This document shows, piece by piece, positions 9,929 to 21,738 of a stretch of DNA of 23,755 nt. Source of the stretch: Elysia marginata (taxonomy: Eukaryota > Mollusca > Gastropoda > Plakobranchidae); assembly GCA_019649035.1 (NCBI GenBank), contig BMAT01009103.1, positions 240,232-263,986 of the forward strand, read 5' to 3'. The translations under genes were made by a program, and so were the position numbers. The notes under the pieces are model-generated. The model was not told the DNA's origin and made no database searches. It worked only from the letters and a program-made list of their open reading frames with translations. Numbering within the stretch: the stretch's first letter is position 1; the number at the start of each line of letters is the position of its first letter.

Positions 9929-10340
9929 CTCCTTTTTATTTTTCTCTATTTTTAAAGTGCCTATCCCTGGATCTAAATAGACTTTTAAACCCCAAGACAA
10001 AGTATCAAAAATTATAATAGAACTGTCTGAAAAACATTTCAATAAAATCAGTACTTATTAAAGAATTAAGATTTTGTTGCTCCATTTTTATTGGCCATTG
10101 CATTAAGTTGAATGGTATTCTGTGTTTGTGTTACACAAAATAATTATGTATGAATTAAAACCTTTTTTTCTTTTAGATAGGTAATCCTAAATTTAGAGGA
10201 GTTTTGGCTTTAAATTTACAGCATTTGGTTTCTATACTCCATAATTTGAAGAGAATCACTGTTCTACTTATTTTTCTTGCTCATTACTTTTATCACATCA
10301 TCGGTATAGAATGACGCGTTTGCATGTTTATGTGAATTTG
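9929..10340. other. Intergenic DNA upstream of CFAP144, no gene seen
   Basis: AT-rich sequence between the cilia gene and the GTT repeat. No exon or known repeat could be supported. Confidence 0.5.
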
Positions 10341-10346
10341 CAGTCT

Positions 10347-10480
10347 GTTTGTTTTGTTGCTGTTGTTGTTGTTGTTGTTGTTGTTACTGTTGTTGTTTTT
10401 GTTGTTGTTACTGTTGTTGTTGTTGCTATTGTTGTTGATGTTACGTGTTTGGTTGTTTGTTGTTTTTGTTTTTTTTTTGG
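10347..10480 (+). repeat. GTT trinucleotide microsatellite
   Basis: Imperfect (GTT)n interrupted by ACT, TTT and ATT units and ending in T-rich runs near 10465-10490. It produces artefactual poly-Val and poly-Asn frames on the two strands. Confidence 0.95.
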
Positions 10481-10937
10481 GATTTTTTTTCATTCCAATA
10501 AACAATTTTAATGATTGAAAACAGCCTGAGTTTCAAAATAATTTTATGATTTTTGTGTTTTGTTAAAACTGCTGTTAGTTATGTCCGTAAATATTTAAAC
10601 ATTTGCCCTACAGACAAATTAGCAAGCTTGTATTAGGCCTTTATGGGGGTAATAATGAGTCAGTTTCTGCAAGAGTTGGACTTATGACCTTGTGGTTGCA
10701 CACTCGCGACATTCTGCCGCCTCCACATGAAAGAAATGCAGCTCTGACCACAGAATAGAAATACATTGTGTATCTTGATGCAATTCCGATATCAAGTGTG
10801 CCGCGAAGACTTGGGAAGGTGAATGTGTTTTACATTGTTTTGGTTGTTAAGTACGTGTAGAAGTGCACCGTACTTTATGAACATGTAGGGCTGTAGGCTA
10901 CCAGTAATGTTGTCAAGTCTAGGTTTTCCTACATACA

Positions 10938-11068
10938 CAGAGAGGGAGAGACTGGAGAGACATAAATACAAAATGATGAAGAAAAATAAACAAATAGGGA
11001 ATAAATAAAATGCGAAGAGAGAAAAAGAGAGGGACAGAGAGAGTGGATGAGGGTGTGTGTGTGTGTGT

Positions 11069-11120
<52 letters not shown>
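10938..11120 (+). repeat. GT and GA dinucleotide microsatellite
   Basis: Purine-rich GA/GGA sequence (10938-11045), then a GT run (about 11053-11068), then a GA run (about 11075-11116). The flank to about 11260 stays strongly purine-biased (AAGAAG and GAAAA words). Open frames over it are low-complexity artefacts. Confidence 0.95.
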
Positions 11121-11121
<1 letters not shown>

Positions 11122-11269
11122 ATAGAGGATACAAGAAGTTAAAAAAGAAATAGAAAAAAAACATAACCAGAACAAAAAAGAAACAACAAATATCTAGGAA
11201 GAAAGAAGAAAAGAGAAAACAAGTGTACTATTTCGAAAGTAAGGAAGAAGCAGATAAAGGGCTTATTAT

Positions 11270-14200
11270 CTTTGGTGTCATTTACACACTATCAATAAAA
11301 AAAACTCTAAAATTTTCTTAAGTTAACGCTAAAACAGACCATAGTGGCAAGAGATTTTATTTAAATGATTTCCTCGAATTTTAAGGTGTAGCCTGTCCGT
11401 TACGATGTCGTTTATTTTAAACTTTCAGGCGTTAATCTAACCCTACGCACTGTAAAGTAATAGTTAAGACCGTCCTGCTCTATACCATCAGTCTCAGTAG
11501 GAAAATAGTGATAAGACAAACTTGCAAAAACATCACTCGAGTTGCATCGACAGAGAAAGCGAGAGCAAATACTTCTATTTTTACTGGAACGAACACAGAA
11601 CAGAGTGGAAGGGCTAACGTTTTTTTTCTTTCAAATAATTGTTAGACCTTAAAAATTATGCAGTTTCATTGTAGGACGAGAAGAAGATGTGCAGAGGTCA
11701 TGCACTGTTTTTCTTTTGCTTTTCTTTTAAGGCATCATTATGGTATTTGTATATACTATATGTATTGCAGTAGCCTATAATAAATTGGATCGAGCTGCAG
11801 TGACATTTAAATTGGAAAATTTTATATTTTCTATCAAGTTTTTACTTAACCTTTGCTCGGTGTATATTGAATGTTTAGGAGATATAATAATTTATCTTAC
11901 GCAACCACAAAATAATTGAAATGATATGTTGTTCAAATTGAGATATTTTAGTAAAGAATGTTAATAATCTCTTGTAAAATGGAATCTTTTTATAGGCTAC
12001 ATACTTGTGACCCCAATAGCAAAAACCCGAACTAAAGTCAACATTCTAATTTTTAGTGCAATGTCTGACCAGAAAGCACAGAACTTCAGCAACATTATGC
12101 AAGACATAATGCATTTATCTTTAATAGTTATTTTTAATGAATTTTAAAAGCAAGGAGATTACTTTAATTTTGTGTGAATTTGAAACTGAAAATTTGCCTG
12201 TAGCTCAGAATGGGACTGAACGACTTTATAATGTCACGCTTTTTAAATCACCAAGGTAAAAAAAGGACCTGTTTCCTGTAAATAGTAATACTCAGATGAA
12301 GAGGCAAAAAAAAATCTAAGCGCCAAAATTTTATACTTCGCAAAAGCAGAGATTTCAGTACTTACCACGAGTGAAAAACAAGTACAGAAAAGGCTATAAC
12401 GATACCATTCATATTATAATATCGTGAGTTGTAACCCGGTCGTGGGATAGCAGATAAGTTTAGGCTAGTTATGATTATTCTTTATTTTCATTATAACAAA
12501 TTACTCTTTGTCCATTTCTCGACATCCCCCCCCCTCATATTGTAGATAGTACCTGAGGTCTCTATTTAGGGTGTCAGTGACGTCAATATTCTTTGTACAT
12601 TGTCCCTTGAACTTTGCGATCAAATAACAGGTTTGTGTTGACTCGAGCATTCATACTTAAGTATGACATTGTGTGATTGAAAAACATGTTTGTTTCACTT
12701 ATGTTTTTCGCTGCTGTGATCATTCTTGTTTCTAATTTGAAAACACTATGAATAAATGGTACTCCTTTCAGTGACATTCGAACACGTTATAACTATATTT
12801 GGCATTTGTTTCTGATGTTATTTTTTATTATTATGACGAACTGTATGGATCAAATATTAATTTTTGGAGAGCAGAGACTTTGGCATTTAAAAACAAATGT
12901 CTGATGGTTTGGAGAAACCTAACAGTAAGTAAACAGCGTCGGCTGGTTTTATTCTGTACGCGGATTTTTTCGCCAAAATTCCATGGGCTTACTTTTGCAT
13001 TGAAAACTTTTAATATTATCGCTGACAACTCTAAAAAACTTGAGAATCTGAGCAAAGCAAAAGCTTCTTTTTAATTAAACCATTTATGTGTAAACTGTGA
13101 CTTTCAGAACGAATTGCATAGATTCAAATCAACTACGCCTTACAAAGCTTTTTAAAATGTATTATTTATACATTGAAATTGAGGGGTTTGACGGGAAAAC
13201 GCGTTAAAAGCCATTTTCAAAAATACGAGAAAAAGGGCAAATTGTGTGTTTTTTTCGCATCTTTGTTTGTCTTTATTATTATTTCAGAAAGTTGGCAGCT
13301 ACACCAACAATATGATCACATGTGAAAAAAAGATATCTTTAAAAGAAAAAGAATATGAAAGTACGTTGTTTTCACATAAAATCGCAACTTATTAAAAGAT
13401 GCATATAATGCGTTTTGCTGTCAAACTCTTCAATTGTACCCTACAATAATTCAATTTCCTTGAGATAACAAGTTTAAATGGTCTCTGAGTGTTTTGTATG
13501 GTAACCAGTGCGGCAAGTTTTTAAAACTTCAATTACAGATCCAAATTCAAAACAACTCAAAGCAGAAGGAAATTTTACAAATGCAAAATTGACTGAAACG
13601 TTCAACAAAACAAAAATTCTAAGTTTAAATAAATGAAAGTCTGCCCAAGAAAACATTTGTCATCATATTGGTTATTGGTCTCATGGTTCATCTTAAGAGA
13701 TTTTGCATTGTAACATTTTTATTCATTTTATGGAGTAAAATATGAAGACGCCAAGTTTCATGACACTTTAACACTAGAATCGTTCGGAACTTTATGTAAA
13801 AATCAGTGCAACTGTTATAATTATTGTTTAAAACTCTGTATACTGTGCAAAAAGAAATATTCTACGCACAATTATAGCACTAATTCTCAACACTGCCATT
13901 GAAAGAATTCTTGTGATTATGGTTCTCATCTCAATTTCAGCAACATCTCACAAGTCTTTCGAAAACAGCAATCTTTTCTGCCTTTTGTCTCGCAGATTGC
14001 GCACCCCTTTGTGTGGTGCAATAGGAAAAAATAATACAAATCTTAAACCAAGTGCTCTTACAGCACAGTCATTTGTTACATAATAGTGCACCAAAAGTAA
14101 TAATCGCATGGTAGATTAAGGTCAGAACCATTACAAAGAACAAAATGGCTGCCCTCTATTGAAATTGGTCAAAGACAGGCGTCAGCTGAGGGACCGTGAA

Positions 14201-15820
14201 ATTTCCTCCGGCAAGTGAAAAAATCAATACATCCATACATAAGCTATTGCCACGCACGGTAACAATGCCGTGGGCATAAAGCAGGTACTAGGCATATTGC
14301 TGGTGAAGATGATTTGAAAAAGGCCGCGTTGGCCTTTAGGGTGAGCCAAGCACTTCATCCTTCACCTGTGATAAAACCGGTGACCAAGTAATGAACTTGT
14401 AAGGATGGATAAGTGCGTCAAAATAAGGGAAATAACTACCGGTACTGTCCACCAACCCTAAACACGATATTGCAAGTTCTAAACATAAATTTTCAAAATG
14501 ATTCTTGCTCAGTGGGTTCCCGAACGGATCATCGAGGATTACAAGTTGCAGAATCAACTAAGACTCAGGGGTTTTCTTTTGAATGGAAATGCCACGCCCA
14601 ATACAACAAATCAAGGGAGTGAATTTGATTGAAGTTTCATTGAGCGACGCTAAAAGTATGTAAATTTATTACAATATACACATAAATTCCAGAACGTCTC
14701 TCATATTTGAATATCAAATTGTGCTCTTTCAAGTATTTTTCCTTTAAATGCAATTTATACATATTATACATATTTTCTTTTCATAAACTATTTCCTTTAG
14801 AATTAAAGTTTTCTTTCAATAGGCTTACGCGGATTTAGTTTGTCAAAGATAAACTTTTGCTTCTGACAGTGACACTGAGTTTAGCTTGATGTCTGAAGAA
14901 TGTCTGGTTAACCTTTTAAAGATCAGGGTAAATAGTGAAGGCAGCCACTGCGCAATCAAAATAATGATTGAAAGACTTTAAAGGTAAAAATTAGAAGTTG
15001 AGAGAAGTACCGATAGGCTTTTTAATGGAAATGCCCGAAATGTCTGCCTTTAGTATGATTCGAACCTTCGACTTGTAGATGCATCGACACCCAACTTTTA
15101 AAACAGCTTGTGGGTAACATTCAGAAACTCGCGATAGGGAATCTCCACAGCCCCATTATTCACAGTTACACGAAAGTCAAAGAAAAGATTGCCCTTGCAC
15201 AAATTTTAAAATGGAAAGATGTCGAATTTGAGTCACCTGATTGACGACAATTTAAACGGAGTGGCTATGAATGTTGTTAAAAGACTAAGGTTTAGGGACA
15301 CAAATGATCGGTTGTTTTTGTAGTTCCCAGTCGCTTTAACATCAGCTTTCGGTTGCTGTTTTTAGAAAGTTGAATGACACCATGAGCGCGTGAAAATCTT
15401 CTTGTTGGAAACGATTTGGTAATGCTGCTTTCCATTTTCAGCCATAGGCAATCTTTGCTGATTAGATTGGCTTGGTCTGATAAAACTTTTTTTAATGAAT
15501 CTTATTTTGAACAAGGATACGCAAGATTAGGTCTATTTGTTGATTTTCCTCATTTTCTTTGTTTTTAAAATTGGGAACTTAGGGAAAACCCATGAGGACA
15601 GAAAGCTTTTCCTGACGATATAACAGTAAAAGTTGCTGCACATGCTGCAGGGGAAAATTTTTAAAAGTTCATACATAATTTCAAAAAAACGTTACTAAGT
15701 AAAAGGCAATGAAGATCCAATTTATATTATAATTTGTACCACGGTCTGGAAGCAGTAGAGACAATTTTAAAAACTTTATTTCTGCATGACGTCTAAGCAA
15801 ATACAGATAAAGTCATCACC
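11270..15820. other. Long gene-poor stretch, nothing supportable
   Basis: About 4.5 kb of AT-rich DNA with a C run at 12526-12534. The open frames (12799-13074 on plus, 14336-14557 on minus) show no known family motifs, and their opposite strands are equally open, as expected of non-coding DNA. A word GGTTCGAATC on the minus strand near 15056-15066 recalls a tRNA B box, but I could find no matching A box. AAGGGAAATAACTACC near 14425 resembles a word common in mollusc repeats. Confidence 0.55.
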
Positions 15821-15840
15821 TCGGGACCAAAAATATATAT

Positions 15841-15961
15841 GTTGACTTTAAGCAAGAGTTGACTTTAACCATATAAAAAATATAAAGGAAAACAAAATGG
15901 GACTGACAAACAGAGTTGACTTTAAGCAAGAGTTTCCCTGAAAGGTGTTGACTTTAAGTGG
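15841..15961 (+). repeat. Four copies of a GTTGACTTTAA direct repeat
   Basis: GTTGACTTTAAGCAAGAGTT occurs at 15841-15860 and again at 15915-15934. Shorter copies GTTGACTTTAA start at 15858 and 15947. Copy spacing is irregular (17, 57 and 32 nt), so this is not a simple tandem array. Function is unknown; it may be a fragment of a transposon end or of a satellite. Confidence 0.8.
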
Positions 15962-16118
15962 ATTCCAACGCAACTCAATCTGAAAGGTTATGAACTTTTC
16001 TATAAAACGTATTATCCCTCTTGTTTTATAAAATAATTATTTAACTAGTTAATGTGTCATAACTTTGTCAACACAAGAGATACTATTATCAGTACAAGGA
16101 CAAACGAAATTACAGCAA

Positions 16119-16143
16119 CATCATCATCATCATCATCATCATT

Positions 16144-16204
<61 letters not shown>
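16119..16204 (+). repeat. CAT trinucleotide microsatellite
   Basis: About 28 CAT units with one ATT interruption at about 16140-16145. It gives apparent poly-His, poly-Ser and poly-Asp/Met frames, none of which has coding support in the flanks. Confidence 0.97.
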
Positions 16205-16967
16205 ACAAAAACAACAAAAGCAGGAAGCATGGGAGCAGGTTGCAAAGGAATACAACAGCAACGAAAAAGGTTGGGAAGCGGGATTTTGACGAACTGAAAA
16301 TTAAAGCGAAATAACACCACGCAAGGCACAAGCAACAAACGCTTAGAGATGGTGATGGTGGTCATGATCCAGCAGAAGCCTTGGACAAAATGTCTGACTC
16401 CGATGGGATCAATACTGTCCAATCAGTTTGCGGCTATAGAAAATGAATTCGATGAGGATCATTATTATCCTTTCCACAAGAGGTTATAGTTTTGGCATTC
16501 TTTGGTTCATTTAAACATGTTTTAACTGCTCTTAATTTACAGAGGAAACTAGATATTCCCATGGCTGTTCACAGGGCACCCAAAACCTCAAGTGATTTAG
16601 GAGACGTGTGGGGTTGGCTACAAGCAGGGGCCCGAGTGCGGGAAACAGAGGCATAAGCCTGTAACATCAGAAGCGATACCATACTTCAAGGATGGTGTAA
16701 GGGAGAAAAGGGAGGGGGGGGGGTAACAAAGAAGCAAAGGCAGATGCATTTGCCGTTCATAATTTTAATTTAGTTATGAATCAGTTCACTGTGCATAAAA
16801 AACAACATAATCTAGTAGAACTGTTTCTTTGTCTAGAGTTATGAACAATAAAATATAGATTAGAAATGAGTGATAAAGCTGATATTTTATGTCAGCTTTT
16901 TAAGGAAAGTCGCATTAGACAACAAACAAGCCATCGACATTAGGACCATCTACGCCATCGACATCAG
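16205..16967. other. Intergenic DNA with a G homopolymer
   Basis: A G run of about 10-11 bases lies at 16713-16723. A short frame from ATG 16561 (MAVHRAPKTSSDL) ends after about 30 codons and has no recognised relatives. Nothing else can be supported. Confidence 0.5.
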
Positions 16968-17660
16968 CTGGTTGTGATATCTGGTAAAAATTTAGGCAGT
17001 TTCGGGTAGCCATTACCTCCAAGTAAATGACCGTGTTCTATGGTCTCATAGATAATACACTGTTATAAAAAAAACCTTTGCGTCATGGGTAGATCCAGGC
17101 CATCTTGCTACAAGACTAGATATTCTGAGATATGCATCACATAGTTTATAATTATGTTGATTGAAATATTCCTCTCTCTGTTCCGATAGATTTTGGCATC
17201 CTTACCAGATAGACGGATAATTTGGACCTATACATTCAATAACACCTGGAAATCCAGCAATCTTAATAAAGTCTTGATTAATATTGTTTAGTTTAGCGTG
17301 AACTGGAAAAGTAACAAAACCATGATGTTTCTCTGCAATGGCGCCGGCCGCCCGATGAACAATATTATTCTTCAAGCAGTGGATTTAATGAATCACAATG
17401 ATTTATTAAGTCGACACCGGCCATCAAGAAACATTCTGTTGCGAGGAATCTTATCAAAATCAATACCTGAAGTTTGGCAAGAACACAAGCATTCCTTAAA
17501 CTTAAGCTTGATGAGGTATAGTCTCTCGCATCATTTCTGTTAAACCCATTGCAGTGTCCTTTGAAAAACGGTATTGTATCTGAAATATCTTGTCTCTGAA
17601 GCATGTAAATGGGTTCTTTCTATCCCTTATAAGCCGCCGTGGTAGATGCATTTGCTCCAC
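16968..17660 (-). pseudogene. PIF/Harbinger (HARBI1-like) transposase fossil
   Basis: The minus strand carries the ordered blocks of a HARBI1-type DDE transposase: LPRRLIRDRKNPF, then IQYRFSKDTAMGLTEMM, KLQVLILIRFLATECF, NNIVHRAAGAIAEKHHGF and FIKIAGFPGVIECIG. Further on come YKLCDAYLRISSLVARWPGSTHD and GHLLGGNGYPKLPKFLP. The canonical counterparts are RYRFSKDTV, IALRFLATGSF, VHRVSKAI, FPGVIGCIDGTHI, VVARWPGSTHDS and LLGDSGYPLLP. The blocks lie in at least three frames and there are internal stops. The expected Asp of IDGTH is not visible, the Asp of LGDSGYP reads Gly, and the region with the third acidic residue (ERxFG) is lost, so it cannot be active. Terminal inverted repeats were not found. 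Confidence 0.9.
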
Positions 17661-17791
17661 TTCCTGCATTTATTCTTCAGCTTCTCCGTCATAGTTTAAG
17701 TAAGCAATCATTTTCTAAACTGTAGAGATTTATAACGAGAAAAAAACCCTACACCCCTGCCTGGTTTAAATATTTAACGATTTCTGCTAGA

Positions 17792-17960
17792 TTTAAGCCT
17801 GACTTGTTTTAAGCAACAGAAAATGAATTTTAAGTCGCGGCTCAGCCGAAGTTTACACGAAACTTCAGCTTTAAGTCTGACTTTTTTGAAGCCGCACTGG
17901 TGCAACAGAAAACGAATTTTAAGTCTCGGCTGAGTCGAGGTTTAGTCTAAACCGCAGTTT
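17792..17960 (+). repeat. Two-copy ~78-bp direct repeat with internal palindromes
   Basis: Copies at 17792-17869 and 17870-17944 share TTTAAGYCTGACTT, then GCAACAGAAAA, then GAATTTTAAGTC and CGGCTSAG. The second copy has an insertion (GCCGCACTGG) before the GCAACAG block. Inside lie CGGCTCAGCCG (17838-17848), GAAGTTT/AAACTTC (17848-17866) and GTTTAG/CTAAAC near 17940-17952. It resembles an interspersed non-coding repeat rich in self-complementary words. Confidence 0.75.
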
Positions 17961-18002
17961 AATAACAATGGGGCAACCAGAGATAAAAGAGACCTTTAGA
18001 CC

Positions 18003-18065
18003 TAATGAAACCAGTTTCTAAAAATAGACCCACAGACTTTCTATTTTTAGAAACTGGTTTCATTA
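18003..18065. repeat. Perfect 25-bp inverted repeat (hairpin)
   Basis: The left arm 18003-18027 and the right arm 18041-18065 are exactly complementary over 25 bp, with a 13-nt loop at 18028-18040. The arms begin TAATGAAACCAG and end TTTCTAAAAATAG. Pairing stops at once outside the arms. No gene lies nearby. It could be a tiny MITE remnant, a foldback element or a small-RNA precursor; the sequence alone does not decide. Confidence 0.92.
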
Positions 18066-19180
18066 TTTTTATAGTTTCTCAATCTGCTTTCCCGATTTTC
18101 ACGTACGCGTATTGAGACACGGTGCGTGTGCTAAAGGTCTCTAGTGTCTGAATTGGCGTCGACGTCTAGCTCTAGATTCGAATGCTAGCCATTATAAAAG
18201 CTAGATTGTGTGTTCAACAAAGCAAGTTTTTTTCGCATTGTATTTTAGAAGTGTGCACTAGCAAAACAATAAATCTTATAAATTTCTTAGGAATTCGTGT
18301 TCTAGATGATAGAAGTAAGCGCTTGTTTACCAAAGTTTTTAAGTTCAAAATTCGACGAAGGAAATGTAAAAGCTAACGCTTTAATATGCAGAATTTGGGA
18401 ACAAAAAAATAACACAGGGAAAGGGAAGTGCAAGTCATTTTATATACTTAATAAAAATAAAGCCATATTAAGATCCAGATAGTATTTACCTTTAATGCAC
18501 ACAGATATCTAAAACTACATGTAGACCTTGGTCTCGGCATTAGTTCTATCAACGTTTTGACAGGATTTGTAACATATTCTCATCAATGTTTCTTTTTTTC
18601 CCTTAGGCCTTTAAACGTGAATTTTGAGCACAGTCATAGCTTTCTGTTGGTTTCATAACAGTTTTTTTTTCACCGCTCGTAAAAAGGGCAAGTTAGTATT
18701 TTTATTCCACAAAGTATCAACTATTAAGAATAGTTCTGTATTAATTATTTAGAATGTGCATTATCTAGGTGACTTCAAATTGTGAATGCAGCTTGTGATA
18801 TAAATTTTTTGAAATATGTACCGGTACATTGTTTTTTTTGTATTCTGATATTGTCAAAACAATTTCCACATCGATCGAACTGATACAAGTTATCTTTTTA
18901 TAGCCTTTTCTTAGTTTATGACCATGAATTGTACAATCGTTTTTCTTTATCCACAAACGTGTAATATCAAATACCGATGTAATAACAATGAAACAAACAA
19001 TCATTAAATTTTTTTAATCCTGCTCGATATCCTCTTTCAAATTTTCCAGGTAATGTTGAGAACTATAAAAATCATTCTTTCTCTTTCGATTCATTGAGAT
19101 TTTTTCTGGGCACCATAGAAATTATTTATGGCCAGAGAAATTGTTCTTTCAGATGGCAGCGACCAGGCGCCAGAATGTGT
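18066..19180. other. Intergenic DNA, no gene seen
   Basis: Open frames at 18182-18376 (plus) and 18765-19004 (minus) lack family motifs, splice context or coding bias that I could defend. ACTACATGTAG at about 18513 is a word common in mollusc genomes. Confidence 0.5.
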
Positions 19181-19265
19181 GTGAGTTAGAGAGAGAGGGA
19201 GAAAGACAGACAGACAGAGAGAGAGTGTGGAGAGACAGGAAGAGATAGAGAGGAAAAGGGGTGGG
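19180..19265 (+). repeat. GA-rich microsatellite
   Basis: Interrupted GAGA/GACA purine-rich repeat on the plus strand. It yields low-complexity Ser/Leu frames on the minus strand. Confidence 0.85.
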
Positions 19266-19567
19266 GTGTGATATTCAATATCAAACCAAAGTGTATGACG
19301 ACATATCTTTGAATGAGAATACAGACTGAGGTTTTCAGTCGGATAGACCAGACTACGGTACAGTAGGAAGCAGGCCAAGTAACCCAAAGGATAAACAAAC
19401 TAGTTTAATGTTCTGTTGATCTGCCATGTCATTTTGATTTTGATCTTTAGACTGGGTAGGGCAAAGTAGGCTGTAATGCAAGCGTTCAATGCATGATTCA
19501 ATTTGTCTTTGCTTACACCACGATGAGTGTTCTTTTCTTTAAACACAACCGCTGGTTTTTTTATCTT

Positions 19568-19975
19568 TTATATTGAAAATACTAAATTCTTTGAGAAATC
19601 ACACCCTTTTACAATGTTTACATTGAAAATTATGTATTCTACCAGAAATCACACCCTCTTACAGTTACAGTTTTTATATTGAAAATGGTGAATTCTCTAA
19701 GAATTCTAACTACTTTACAATGTTTTAAATTGAAAATGATGAATTCTTTAAGAATTCCAACTACTTTACAATGTGTTATATTGAAAATGATGTCTTCTTT
19801 AAGAACTCACACCCTTTCAAAATGTTTTATATCGGAACTGATGAATTCTTTAACAACTCACACCCTTTTACAATGTTTTATATTGGAACTAATGAAATCT
19901 TTAAGAACTCGCATCCATTTACAATGTTTTATATTGGAACTGATGAATTTTATGAGGACTCACATCCCAGCCCTG
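19568..19975 (+). repeat. 51-bp minisatellite, about eight copies
   Basis: The word TATTGAAAAT or TATTGGAACT recurs at 19571, 19621, 19677, 19728, 19779, 19830, 19881 and 19932. The last five starts are exactly 51 nt apart; the first three spacings are 50, 56 and 51. Each unit reads roughly TATTGAAAATGATGAATTCT, then TTAAGAACTCACACCC, then TTTTACAATGTT. Because 51 is a multiple of three, two frames stay open for over 100 codons as 17-residue repeats (for example FYIGTDEFFNNSHPFTM). There is no splice or homology evidence for translation, so the frames are judged a by-product. Confidence 0.93.
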
Positions 19976-19999
19976 CATCCACACCAAAAAGTCGATCGT

Positions 20000-21735
20000 C
20001 CGACCAACATCGTCTGACCGACAGAGAGATCCTAAAACTTGAACATTCCTATTATATAAATTATGCACGCGCATCGACAACAGTGTAGAGTGAACGCAAA
20101 AATGGAACGCGTAAGTTTTCTGGCGCACTCTGTCGATCGCCGACTGTGACTTGCTAATAACGCAGTGTTGCTCGTCCAGCCATGCACTGCTCTTCTTAAC
20201 ACGAAGTAACATCACTAAAATCTATTTAAATATTAACACACAAGAAAACACATAATGCAATTTAGCAGTTATTTTTATTATTATGTCAAAGATTTCAACA
20301 ACAAAAAATGTCAAAAATATTTTTTTTTAAGTTGCCCACCTAGGTCTAGCTTAGACAAAAAAAATACCCACATACGTCTAGGTCAAACAAAAAAACAACA
20401 ATGAGAACAAGGCTTGGTTTTAAATTGATGGTATTCTTCCAATATTTTCCAACTGAGGCATAATTAATTTAATCTCAATAATGAAAGAAAATTTAACAAA
20501 TTGAAGAACAATTTATGTAAGGAAAAACGAGTCTATTAGGTCATATGTTAGATCACCACACATGACAAGTATAAACAAAATGTCGCTGGAAAACACAACA
20601 GCATAGCTCTTGTTGGGTTCACGCGGAAGGCGAATGAATTCTTTTGCTTTATACATGTAATTTCTTAATGTAGAAAGTCATTATAAAAACCATTAATTTG
20701 CCACTGATTTTGAGAACAAAAAACATTACATTTCCAAAAGTAAAAAAGTACCATACGAAGTTATAAACCTGTATATTATATATTATATAAAAGCATGACA
20801 TGAAGGAACATAATATTATATAGTTTGTTACCACGTATTGCAGTTATGACACCAACCAAAAATTAACAGTCAAAAGAAAAAATAATGTTAGCTTTTAGTT
20901 TATCATGACTTCGCTTGAAGTTTCTACCAAAATGTGCAATCATTAAGACTAAAACGCCTATAAAATAAGCTGAAACTGTAAGAATATTCATAAAATCAAA
21001 CAAATTAGTGATGCAAATGCAAGCCAGCACCAGGTCAGTAAAGTTACATTCAGAACTGCCATTGAAACGACAACGCTCGTTTCTGGATGAGAATACTTCT
21101 CTCTGTTACTTATACGGCCTACTTCAGAATATTTAATATCACAAACATTCCACAAAAAATGAGTCTACATGCGGTGATGACTTCTTCAAGAAAATGAAAA
21201 ATTTTTGAGTGTTTTGTAAAATTTTTACTTCACATTTTTTTTGCTTAATTTGAAAGTTTTGAAATTCTTCATTACATACAACACCCATGACAACATCGGG
21301 AAATATTACAATTGTGTTTTGGGGGTTGTTAGAAGTCAGAACACCAGAATGCCCTTTTGGATTTTACAATATAAAAACTTAAGGTTCGCATTCTCAACAT
21401 TTTTTAGTAAATGAGGCCAATTGGATTCTTTGTCTTGCAATTGCAATAATTCAGAACCTGGTTAAGCTATCAAAAACAAATTTTCATAAACTTGGAGAGC
21501 TTTTGAGGGCCGTTCCAATGATGCATATAACTCCATATGACAAAATTCTACATGCAGGACCATTTGTGGGACCACTACACAAAAACATTTTTACTTCAGA
21601 TCATACCGTCAAAAATTATAAAAAAAATTACACAGCACAGACATGTTCTTGTTATACGACGGACATAAACAGCATTGCACTCTATAACGCGAAAGCGTCC
21701 GTTATGGATGCCTGAGAAAGATGCAGATCTGTTTC
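20000..21735. other. Intergenic DNA, no gene seen
   Basis: Contains a TATTATATAAATTATG word at 20050-20065, a TA-rich patch at about 20770-20790 and an unremarkable frame at 21503-21715. None can be tied to a gene. Confidence 0.5.
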
Positions 21736-21738
21736 CTT

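Noticed and set aside
10293-10511. Poly-Asn and poly-Val frames
   Set aside because: They arise from the GTT microsatellite.
10792-11175. Ser/Leu-rich minus-strand frame resembling a membrane protein
   Set aside because: It is a low-complexity product of the GA/GT dinucleotide repeat.
12799-13074. 91-residue plus-strand frame
   Set aside because: It has no recognisable motif, and an equally open frame lies on the opposite strand.
15056-15100. tRNA or SINE fragment (B-box-like GGTTCGAATC on the minus strand)
   Set aside because: No A box at the right distance and no foldable cloverleaf.
16052-16422. Poly-His, poly-Ser and poly-Asp reading frames
   Set aside because: They are translations of the CAT microsatellite in different frames and strands; the flanks show no homology or splice support.
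20050-20090. TATA-box promoter (TATTATATAAATTATG)
   Set aside because: Such words are frequent in AT-rich DNA and no gene begins downstream.
19919-20215. 98-residue minus-strand frame next to the minisatellite
   Set aside because: It partly overlaps the repeat and shows no family motif, splice signal or coding bias that I could defend.
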